12,011 nucleotides of DNA from SHLQ01 sp964445255. Lineage in GTDB: Bacteria > Actinomycetota > Acidimicrobiia > Acidimicrobiales > SHLQ01. The stretch covers positions 1-12,011 of the forward strand of contig CAYUKM010000090.1 in the NCBI GenBank assembly GCA_964445255.1, in the 5' to 3' direction. Position numbers and translations under genes: made by a program. Position 1 is the first letter of the stretch. Every line of letters begins with the position of its first letter. The notes below the pieces were generated by a model that worked only from the letters and a program-made list of their open reading frames with translations, searched no databases and was not told the origin of the DNA. Of this stretch, positions 6,415 to 12,011 are shown piece after piece.

Positions 6415-7710
6415 TCAGTCCTGGCGCAAAAACCAACCATGTCCTTGGGTCCAGCCGGCACGGTCGTTCACCGAGTTCGCCCACCTTTGCACCAAACGCT
6501 GATCAGAGATGCAAATGATCTGGCGATGAGCACTATGGCGAAGCAGCATCGACAAGACGCCGCCATTGAGCTCGCCTGGAAGATCCACAAGAGGTTCTTC
6601 GATAAGCAGTGGAGAGAGGTCGCCCGCGTCGTGCACAGGGTTCCCATGCCCGCTTAGCTCAGCAATCGTGGCTTTGGCTATCGCCAGCAGCTGTTGTTGG
6701 GCTCGAAGACGACGTTGGATTCGCATGCGTTGTTCGTCGATACCTCGTCGCAGATCGAGGAGTGAGTCTTCGTCATCGATCGTCTCGTGTTCGCGAGCCT
6801 CCCCCATGTCGCGAGTGAGCGCGTAACGCATGTCGCGAAGCTCTATCGACTCAGCGATCACGCGCGCTGCGATCCTGGGCGCCTGATCGGGCGAGCCTTC
6901 GAGCCCAAGGCCGAGGAGTTGTTCGTGCAACGCGGCCGCTGGGCCGCCTGGCACCACGTCGTAGGCGGCGAGGGTACCATCGGCCTCGGCGATGGCAAGG
7001 TCCGCAAGTAAGGCAGCCTGCACCCCATCACCCGGGAGAATGCGCGCCTTGACCGCCTCGGCTTGCTCGAGCGCAGCTTGTAGTTCGACACGTTTCTTGT
7101 CGGCGTTGACCGCGTCGATGCCCGCTTGCAGGCTCTCCACGTTTTCGACCGGAAGGAGCACATCGTCGATCGTGTCGATCATCGCCTCGCGCTCATCGGC
7201 GCGCACCAAGGCAGTCGATGTGGAATCAAGCGTCGCCGCAAGTTCCTCGCGCTGCTGGTCGATCTCCATCGCTCGTTCGTCAGCACCGCGCAACTCCGCG
7301 GCGGAGACCAGAATGGCGCGCTCAGCGCTTTTGGCAACCTCGATGTACATCGAAGCCTCCGGTGCGCTGATGAACGCTGCCGGAGCGTCGATGCCCCGGC
7401 CGGGTTGTTGTGGGAGTTTGTTCAGCATCGAGAACGGGCGTCGGCGCCCGTGAGTCTCGATACGCCCGGTAAGGCCAACGTTCGGGTTGCGAAGGCGAAT
7501 CGCATCGACGGTGGCAGCGAGAGCTTGTTGTGCTCCCTCGCTCAGATTGGCGAGCACCGCGACGCGTGGATGCAGTTCCAGTGCGCAGTCTTCGGACCGC
7601 GGAGAATCGACTTCAACGACCCGGATGGCCGGGTCGTGACGAAAAGGACTCTGGTCAGCCGCGCGAAGCCGTTCGCGGACCTCGTTTACTCGTTGTTGGT
7701 CGAGACTCAC
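6415..7710 (-). CDS. coiled-coil protein with ABC/SMC-like C-terminal segment, function unknown
   Basis: I do not recognise this 431-residue protein. Its N-terminal third (about 1-135) is mixed in character, followed by Glu/Gln/Ala/Arg-rich stretches likely to form coiled coils (about 136-225 and 312-352). Near the C-terminus, SPLLIEEPLVDLP (366-378) resembles a Walker B strand with acidic pair and D-loop, and RQIICISDQRLVQRWA (396-411) resembles the next beta strand and switch region of ABC/SMC-type ATPases. No Walker A (GxxxxGKS/T) and no clear signature motif can be seen, so ATP hydrolysis by this chain alone is unlikely. There is no signal peptide or membrane helix. The GTG start overlaps the stop of the SRPBCC gene (GTGA), implying translational coupling. 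It may be an ATPase-derived structural protein; this is inference. Confidence 0.75.
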   Translation of the reverse strand: MSLDQQRVNEVRERLRAADQSPFRHDPAIRVVEVDSPRSEDCALELHPRVAVLANLSEGAQQALAATVDAIRLRNPNVGLTGRIETHGRRRPFSMLNKLPQQPGRGIDAPAAFISAPEASMYIEVAKSAERAILVSAAELRGADERAMEIDQQREELAATLDSTSTALVRADEREAMIDTIDDVLLPVENVESLQAGIDAVNADKKRVELQAALEQAEAVKARILPGDGVQAALLADLAIAEADGTLAAYDVVPGGPAAALHEQLLGLGLEGSPDQAPRIAARVIAESIELRDMRYALTRDMGEAREHETIDDEDSLLDLRRGIDEQRMRIQRRLRAQQQLLAIAKATIAELSGHGNPVHDAGDLSPLLIEEPLVDLPGELNGGVLSMLLRHSAHRQIICISDQRLVQRWANSVNDRAGWTQGHGWFLRQD

Positions 7711-8156
7711 ACCTCTACCGTCTCGACGCGCTGCTTCAGATCGTCGAGGGCTGCGTGCAGGATCTTCGCCTCGGCGCGGCGCTTAACAAACCCGGGAAGC
7801 GGGACGAGCATGTCGATCGACACGTAGTACAGAACTTCACAACGCGAGCCACCGTCGACGGATACGAACTCGTACTCGCCATCGATGCGTTCCATCACAT
7901 CGCCTTCGATTAGGCGCCAAGACATACGCAGTGGATTCGAGCCGTAGCTATAGCGCAAGGTGTACGACGTCGACCGGCCCATCGCAGCAACCCGAAATGA
8001 CACGTCGCCGCCGCGGCCGTCGTCGTCACTCGCGATGACCTCAACTTCTTTGACGTCAGTGGCCCATTCTGGGTACTTCTCGAAGTCGGTTGCTACCGCA
8101 AAACAGGCCTGGGGCGAGGCCTCAATTTCGGTTCGTTCTGCAGCGTGATCGGCCAT
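7707..8156 (-). CDS. SRPBCC (START-like/polyketide cyclase) family protein
   Basis: This 149-residue protein has the SRPBCC fold, a deep hydrophobic pocket that binds lipids or other apolar ligands. Typical features are AERTEIEASPQACFAVATDFEK near the start with DFEKYPEWATDVKEVEV (24-40), beta-strand segments with FRVAAMGRSTSYTLRY, and a long C-terminal helix (about 118-145). There is no signal peptide and no catalytic motif from which to read a reaction. I chose ATG at 8156, with GGGAG 5 nt upstream; ATG at 8168 (four codons earlier, also behind a GGGAGA) is possible. Longer in-frame sequence overlaps the membrane protein gene and is not like the family. It ends in a 3-nt overlap with the coiled-coil gene. 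Co-location with a PimB-like enzyme hints at lipid handling, which is speculation. Confidence 0.8.
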   Translation of the reverse strand: MADHAAERTEIEASPQACFAVATDFEKYPEWATDVKEVEVIASDDDGRGGDVSFRVAAMGRSTSYTLRYSYGSNPLRMSWRLIEGDVMERIDGEYEFVSVDGGSRCEVLYYVSIDMLVPLPGFVKRRAEAKILHAALDDLKQRVETVEV

Positions 8157-8214
8157 GTGCGCTCCCATTATCTCCCGCAACTCGCACAGTACCCCAAACG
8201 GGCCGAAAAGCGGC

Positions 8215-8670
8215 TCAATCGCGCCGATGGAATGACCCAAACCTCGAACTCCAGAGAACCGCAACGCCCAGGCCGAACGTCGGAGCCAAAATTCCGAAGG
8301 CCTGTTCGGTGAAAGGGCGCAGCGACGCAAAGAGAACCGTGACCCCAATCTGGATGAAGATCATGGCCCACAAGAGGTTACGAACTCGTGCGGGAACATG
8401 GGTCTTTGAGATTGCCGCAAGACCTACGAGCGTCACGTCTTCGACGCGCGATCGTTGAATGCCGTTCCACAACCCGAGCGCCATGACGGCTGCCCCCGTA
8501 AAGAACAACACCACGCTCACGACCGAGTAGATCCGATCGATACGATCAGCGAGCAGCCAGGTAAGTGCGCTGAGCACGCTAAGGATCGCGGTGATGGCTA
8601 CATCGAGACGTACGAGTACTTCGCCGTCGCCAGCCCGGTGGGCCTCGCTCGCCGTCACGGCGCGGTCCAT
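8215..8670 (-). CDS. four-helix integral membrane protein, function unknown
   Basis: This 151-residue protein has four predicted transmembrane helices at about 23-41, 48-69, 97-117 and 124-142, with a polar N-terminus and a cytoplasmic-looking basic C-terminus (RFGSFHRRD). No residues suggest transport or catalysis, and I do not recognise a named family. The ATG at 8670 lies 16 nt inside the end of the glycosyltransferase gene, so the two are probably co-translated. A gap of 58 nt separates it from the SRPBCC gene, the loosest junction in this run. Its place between a glycosyltransferase and a lipid-pocket protein suggests a membrane-envelope role, as inference. Confidence 0.75.
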   Translation of the reverse strand: MDRAVTASEAHRAGDGEVLVRLDVAITAILSVLSALTWLLADRIDRIYSVVSVVLFFTGAAVMALGLWNGIQRSRVEDVTLVGLAAISKTHVPARVRNLLWAMIFIQIGVTVLFASLRPFTEQAFGILAPTFGLGVAVLWSSRFGSFHRRD

Positions 8671-9788
8671 ACGTCGAGGGTGGATTGGAGCTGCATGGCT
8701 AGGACATCGTAGGAGAATTCACTCGTAGCTCGAAGCCGTGAGGCCGCACCCATTGACGCCCGTCGTTGAGGATCCGAGAGCAATTCGGCGAGGGTGGACG
8801 CGACCTCGCCGACCAACGCGTCGGCCGAAACGACCAGACCGGTCTGACCATCAGCGACCGCTTCGGTCGCGCCGCCGGAGTCTCCAGCGACCTGCGGCGT
8901 ACCGGCAGCGGCTGCCTCAACAAAGACGATGCCGAAGCCTTCCTGTTCGAGGCCACCCCATCGATTCCGGCACAACATAGCAAAGACGTCAGCTGCGCTG
9001 AGCAGCGCGGCCTTGTCGTCGTCGCTGACCCGACCGAGCAGTCGCACCGGAGCGCTCAGCTCATCGATCCGCCGTTGCAGGCGAGTCCGGTCTCGACCAT
9101 CGCCAGCAATACAGACGACGAGGTCAGGGAACTGCCTACGCAGACGTGCAGACGCGGCGATGAGGGTGTCCATCCCCTTTCGCGGCACGAGGCGCGACAC
9201 GCTGAAAATGAACGGGGCATCGTGGGCAATCCCATACGACTGTCGAATCGCCAGTTGTTCGTCGCCGGGAAGCGGCTTGTACCGGTCGATATCTACACCG
9301 GGTGGGATCACCACATTTCGGAGCTCTCGACCGACGGCCCGCTCCGCTTCAGCCAGCGCATATTCACCCGCCGAGATCACGCCTGTCGCGTTGTCGAGCA
9401 CCCGGGCCAGCGCTTGACGACTGCCGGGGATCCGGCCTGGGATGGTCACTTCGGCGCCGTGGAGCACGACGGCGTAGGGGCGCTTGAGGAATGGGCCGAT
9501 GATGCCGAGCGGGACCGCAGGGTCGATCACCACAAGGTCCGCGTCGAAGGCTCGCGCGGCTGCGTCGAGTCGCTTGGCGAGCCAGGGGTAGGGCAACAGA
9601 ACCGGTTCGCTGCTGCGGACAACTCGATAGGGCTGTTCAGCGTCAAAGGCTGCGTCGCCGGAATAGGGGGTGGTGTGGACCTCGAAACGTTCCGGGTCGA
9701 GCCGTCGCCACAGCTCCCAGAGGTATTGCTGGATACCGCCAAGCTTCGGGGGGAAGTCGTTGGTGACGAGAAGATGACGACCGGCCAT
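8655..9788 (-). CDS. GT4 glycosyltransferase, PimB-like mannosyltransferase
   Basis: This 377-residue GT-B fold enzyme acts at the cytoplasmic face of the membrane. The acceptor-side half starts with LLVTNDFPPKLGGIQQYL (GGIQ at 17-20) and contains HGAEV (110-114). The donor half has SRLVPRKG (198-205) and the EX7E motif E283-E291 in EGFGIVFVEA, followed by a GDSGGATEAV loop. These segments match corynebacterial and mycobacterial PimB, which adds mannose from GDP-mannose to phosphatidylinositol mannoside or related glycolipids. That substrate assignment is by resemblance only; other actinobacterial GT4 enzymes share these motifs. Its ATG overlaps the queG stop by one base (TGATG), so translation is likely coupled. 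The downstream overlap with the membrane protein gene is 16 nt. Confidence 0.85.
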   Translation of the reverse strand: MAGRHLLVTNDFPPKLGGIQQYLWELWRRLDPERFEVHTTPYSGDAAFDAEQPYRVVRSSEPVLLPYPWLAKRLDAAARAFDADLVVIDPAVPLGIIGPFLKRPYAVVLHGAEVTIPGRIPGSRQALARVLDNATGVISAGEYALAEAERAVGRELRNVVIPPGVDIDRYKPLPGDEQLAIRQSYGIAHDAPFIFSVSRLVPRKGMDTLIAASARLRRQFPDLVVCIAGDGRDRTRLQRRIDELSAPVRLLGRVSDDDKAALLSAADVFAMLCRNRWGGLEQEGFGIVFVEAAAAGTPQVAGDSGGATEAVADGQTGLVVSADALVGEVASTLAELLSDPQRRASMGAASRLRATSEFSYDVLAMQLQSTLDVWTAP

Positions 9789-10816
9789 CAGAGTCCCAAC
9801 TCGTTGGCCGCCCAGGCAGCGTGTTCGACCAAGAGCTCGTCGTCGGAGGCCAGATACGTGCTCAACAGTTCACGTACTACCGGCGATTCGGCGTCACCGA
9901 CGTTGCCAAGCACGACCAGCGCGTTTCGCCGTAGATAGCGCGGATCTCGCTTCGGGATGTACCAAACCCCGAAGCGCTCCATCAACGCATCGTCATCGAG
10001 CGTCAGCAACTCAACGACGGCGACTCGGGCCTCGCCGTCGGAGATCGGCGCCGGCTCTCGTCGGTCGGCGAGCAGGTTGGGTGGGCACGTGGCCTGGCAC
10101 TCGTCACAACCATAGATGCGTCCGCCGAGCGCCGAGCGATACTCAAGGGGGAAGGTGCCAGTCGCCTGTACGAGCCACGCGAGGCACCGGTTGGCATCGA
10201 TCACCCCATCGGCGACGATGGCACCGGTAGGACACTGATCGATACAGCGTCGACAAGTGCCACACTGATCGGCGATTGAGGTGTCCTCGATCGCCAGTGG
10301 TGCGTCGGTAACGACCGAACCGAGCACGACTTTGCTCCCGATCTCGGGTACGAGAATGTTGGCGCTCTTGCCCCACCAGCCGATTCCCGCCCGATGGGCG
10401 GCCGCCCGGTCAACCAAGGCGTTGTCGTCGATCAGTGTGCGCGTCTTCCAGCCATCGGCACGCAACCGCTCGCCTAGGGCGTCGAGGCCGGCCCGGAGCG
10501 CGACGTAGTGTTCTTCCCAGACGTACTCGGCTACCTCGGCTCGGAGCTCGGCAGTGTCGGCTTCGGGCGAGCGACGACGGTATGAGCGGGCGCCAACAAC
10601 CAAGGCCTTAGCGCCGGGCAGAGCGCGGGTAGGGTCGGTGGCACGATCCGGATTCCGATAGGTAAAGGCCATGTCGGCACTCAGACCTTGGGCTTTGCGA
10701 GTGTGCAAAGCCTCCCGGACATCGTTGAAGACCTCGGCGGTACAGAACCCAATGCGATCGATCGAGTGCTGATCGGCAATCTCTGCCAATTCGGCTTTCA
10801 GCGGGGCCAGGTCCAC
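9788..10816 (-). CDS. queG: epoxyqueuosine reductase
   Basis: QueG reduces epoxyqueuosine to queuosine in the wobble position of tRNAs with GUN anticodons, using cobalamin and two [4Fe-4S] clusters. In this 342-residue protein the cobalamin-dependent domain includes D136 in the LVDRAAAHRAGIGWWGK segment, the position of the catalytic acid in characterised QueG. Cluster cysteines are C185, C188, C191, C195 (CGTCRRCIDQCPTGAI) and C211, C237, C240, C244 (GCDECQATCPPN). The C-terminus has a HEAT-like stretch (RRNALVVLGNVGD). The start is GTG at 10816, since the ATG at 10820 is out of frame; no Shine-Dalgarno is visible. TAGGCT lies 6 nt upstream and could drive a leaderless transcript, but it overlaps the stop of the Cys-rich gene only 9 nt away, so read-through is equally possible. 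No other queuosine gene is in view. Confidence 0.93.
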   Translation of the reverse strand: MDLAPLKAELAEIADQHSIDRIGFCTAEVFNDVREALHTRKAQGLSADMAFTYRNPDRATDPTRALPGAKALVVGARSYRRRSPEADTAELRAEVAEYVWEEHYVALRAGLDALGERLRADGWKTRTLIDDNALVDRAAAHRAGIGWWGKSANILVPEIGSKVVLGSVVTDAPLAIEDTSIADQCGTCRRCIDQCPTGAIVADGVIDANRCLAWLVQATGTFPLEYRSALGGRIYGCDECQATCPPNLLADRREPAPISDGEARVAVVELLTLDDDALMERFGVWYIPKRDPRYLRRNALVVLGNVGDAESPVVRELLSTYLASDDELLVEHAAWAANELGL

Positions 10817-10822
10817 CCATTA

Positions 10823-10828
10823 AGCCTA
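10823..10828 (-). promoter_or_regulatory. possible -10 box TAGGCT upstream of queG
   Basis: TAGGCT fits TANNNT and stands 6 nt before the GTG of queG on the minus strand. It also contains the TAG stop codon of the upstream 66-residue gene, so the match may be coincidental. It would give queG a leaderless transcript in addition to read-through from the gene before it. Confidence 0.3.
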
Positions 10829-11026
10829 CGTGGAGGTCGTGTGGCGCAACTCGGGCACGAGGCCGGCGTCTGCGAGCGCCTTTATGGCCCGAAAGTCGGC
10901 CAAGTCGATGACAACGGCCACCTCCGGTTCGCGGTCGCAAAGGTAGGTGACGACACAGTCGCCGCACGCGTCGGTGTCTTTCATGATGCAAGTGTCGCAG
11001 TCGATGGTGATCGAGTCGGTAGCCAT
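10826..11026 (-). CDS. small Cys-rich protein with CxxC motifs, function unknown
   Basis: This 66-residue protein has five cysteines clustered in its first half: C10-x2-C13, C21-x2-C24 and C30 (CDTC, CGDC, then YLC). This could hold a zinc ion or an iron-sulfur cluster. The second half is a short alpha/beta segment (EVAVVIDLADFRAIKALADAGLVPEL). I recall similar small proteins, starting with an IDCDTC-like motif, as conserved in actinobacteria, but know no function. The ATG at 11026 has no Shine-Dalgarno but a TAGTGT box exactly 7 nt upstream, so it is likely translated from a leaderless mRNA. Its stop is 9 nt before queG, whose product needs two iron-sulfur clusters; a link is speculation. 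Conserved codon structure and promoter make it a real gene despite its size. Confidence 0.8.
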   Translation of the reverse strand: MATDSITIDCDTCIMKDTDACGDCVVTYLCDREPEVAVVIDLADFRAIKALADAGLVPELRHTTST

Positions 11027-11033
11027 GACCCAG

Positions 11034-11039
11034 ACACTA
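11034..11039 (-). promoter_or_regulatory. leaderless -10 box TAGTGT of the small Cys-rich gene
   Basis: On the minus strand TAGTGT is followed by 7 nt (CTGGGTC) and the ATG at 11026, the same geometry as at the phosphofructokinase and glycerol kinase genes. It lies in the 32-nt gap after the neighbouring gene and probably starts the transcript that continues into queG and the genes beyond. No clear -35 box is seen. Confidence 0.55.
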
Positions 11040-11058
11040 GAGATCGGGTGTGACAGTC

Positions 11059-12011
11059 TTAGTTGCCGCCGAGGAACCCGCCAAGGGTCTCAGGATCTAG
11101 GCACCCCAGCAGCGCCCCGAGTGCCTCCGGTGGAAGTTCGCCGCTGCCGCCGCTTTGGACGAGTCCGCTCACGATCTCCGGTGATTGAAAGATCTCGTCG
11201 ATGCAGGCGATTTCCTCTTCAGAGATGAGGTCGGTGGCACCGAATTGTTCAACCAAGAGTTCGCCGACACTGAAGCAGGCGAAGAGCGCACTGAACGATT
11301 GGGTGACCTCGTCGCCTTGGGTGGCGGCTGGGTCCGCGAGCAACGTGCTGTACAGACCGACCGCTGCGGGGCGGTCGAAGGTCTCGTCGACGCAGGTCTG
11401 ATCGATGCCTGCCTGTAGCGTTGGATCGTCTCCGGCGAGTGCGCTGAAGACCACGTTGAAATCAGCACAATCCGCCAGCAGGTTGGCGCCTGGATCGATG
11501 GCTGCCTCGGGTGCCGGTTGTTCAGCGTTCGCATAGACAAGGGCAGCGATTCGGTTGGTTTGGTCGGCATCGTCAACCGCTATGGCGTCAAAGAAGCAGT
11601 CTCCAGCTTCGGCGCCGATCGCATCAAGGAGGTTCCCATTCGCCGCTGAATTCTCAAAGCTCCCAAGAAACGCCGGACGCGCTCGTTCTCCAGCGCAGTC
11701 GATGCCGACTTCGATCGTCTGTACCTGATCGCTGGGCGACAGAGTCGCGAAGTCACCGGTCTGGCCAAGACCGTCCTCTATGCAAGACGCGATGTCGTCC
11801 GATGGGTCTACAAGACTCTCACTGGTGATCATCGAACCGAAGTCCGCGATGCCAGCACTACCGGCCGTCGCGGGCGCGGTGGCCTCCGGCGCTGCGGTTG
11901 TTGATGTCGTCGTGGTCGTCGTCGTGGTGGTGGTTGGGGCTGCGGTAGTGGTGGTTGTCGTGGTCTCTTCCGGAGCTTCGGTCGCTGTCGACTCTTCGAT
12001 TACTGAGTCGC
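11059..12011 (-). CDS. exported or surface protein with Thr-rich linkers and two-cysteine repeats (5' end missing)
   Basis: The reading frame is open from the TAA at 11059 to the right edge, so only the last 316 residues are seen; ATG at 11832 is internal. The first 59 visible residues are a low-complexity linker rich in Thr, Ala, Pro and Glu, with runs of 7 and 10 threonines (visible residues 16-22 and 26-35), typical of exported lipoproteins or wall proteins. The rest carries eight cysteines at visible residues 76, 105, 138, 181, 206, 245, 269 and 303, two per unit of four degenerate repeats: each begins C-[IFV]-[EFD]-[ED] (as in SCIEDG, TCVDET, ACIDEI) and ends about 30-43 residues later with another Cys. 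The chain is strongly acidic. I know no named domain. A signal peptide or lipobox is expected beyond the window; that is inference. Confidence 0.75.
   Translation of the reverse strand, partial: DSVIEESTATEAPEETTTTTTTAAPTTTTTTTTTTSTTAAPEATAPATAGSAGIADFGSMITSESLVDPSDDIASCIEDGLGQTGDFATLSPSDQVQTIEVGIDCAGERARPAFLGSFENSAANGNLLDAIGAEAGDCFFDAIAVDDADQTNRIAALVYANAEQPAPEAAIDPGANLLADCADFNVVFSALAGDDPTLQAGIDQTCVDETFDRPAAVGLYSTLLADPAATQGDEVTQSFSALFACFSVGELLVEQFGATDLISEEEIACIDEIFQSPEIVSGLVQSGGSGELPPEALGALLGCLDPETLGGFLGGN
11896..11964 (-). repeat. low-complexity Thr-codon tract
   Basis: The minus strand consists almost only of ACC, ACG and ACA triplets here, interrupted by Ala-Ala-Pro and one Ser codon, encoding the Thr-rich linker of the exported protein. 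Such triplet tracts are prone to length change between strains. On the plus strand it appears as a GTGGTC-like run. Confidence 0.8.

Noticed and set aside
6395..6484. N-terminal extension of the glucokinase by 30 codons
   Set aside because: It overlaps the coiled-coil gene and precedes the first beta strand of the ROK fold with unconserved residues.
8157..8348. N-terminal extension of the SRPBCC protein by up to 64 codons
   Set aside because: It overlaps the membrane protein gene and is rich in Arg and Trp unlike the family; ATG codons at 8156 and 8168 have ribosome binding sites.
8766..9938. 390-codon open frame on the plus strand
   Set aside because: It lies opposite the glycosyltransferase gene, whose conserved motifs are unambiguous. 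The plus-strand product has no recognisable domain and its composition fits an antisense shadow in GC-rich coding DNA.
11905..11964. GTGGTC-like repetitive DNA considered as a regulatory repeat or array
   Set aside because: In the minus-strand frame it is simply a run of threonine codons within an open reading frame, with no spacers.

Overview
The window looks like a chromosomal segment of an actinobacterium, most likely from a moderately high-GC lineage such as the Acidimicrobiia; the lineage is inference. Supporting signs are an MtrA/MtrB-like two-component pair followed by an LpqB-like lipoprotein, a PimB-like GT4 glycosyltransferase, an actinobacterial-style QueG, a small CxxC protein, Thr-rich linkers in exported proteins, and several start codons with no Shine-Dalgarno sequence that sit exactly 7 nt downstream of a TANNNT -10 box (leaderless transcription). 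I see no tRNA, rRNA, CRISPR, insertion sequence or phage signature. Coding density is very high: the longest gap between genes is about 90 nt.

Layout. (1) 1-2826, plus strand: response regulator, sensor histidine kinase and a small GerMN-domain lipoprotein, tightly packed; this resembles a reduced mtrA-mtrB-lpqB operon for envelope or cell-cycle signalling, preceded by a strong palindrome next to the regulator's start. (2) 2848-5445: 6-phosphofructokinase (minus) and glycerol kinase (plus), divergently transcribed from a 90-nt region with facing leaderless promoters. (3) 5453-10816, minus strand: six genes in a likely co-transcribed run, read from right to left as epoxyqueuosine reductase QueG, PimB-like glycosyltransferase, four-helix membrane protein, SRPBCC-fold protein, a large coiled-coil protein with an ABC/SMC-like C-terminal tail, and a ROK-family glucokinase. 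Junctions overlap or lie within 20 nt except for one 58-nt gap. (4) 10826-12011, minus strand: a 66-residue Cys-rich protein with its own leaderless promoter, and the 3' part of an exported or surface protein with Thr-rich linkers and four degenerate two-cysteine repeats, running off the right edge.

Physiologically, glucokinase, phosphofructokinase and glycerol kinase lie within 4 kb and cover the main entries of glucose and glycerol carbon into glycolysis. Most genes belong to known families. The points most worth a second look are variant residues (a ROK kinase without its zinc cysteines, a glycerol kinase without the fructose-1,6-bisphosphate loop, a mini-LpqB), the unrecognised coiled-coil protein, the two-cysteine repeat protein, and the promoter architecture. 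I did not find convincing evidence of a wholly new multi-gene system.
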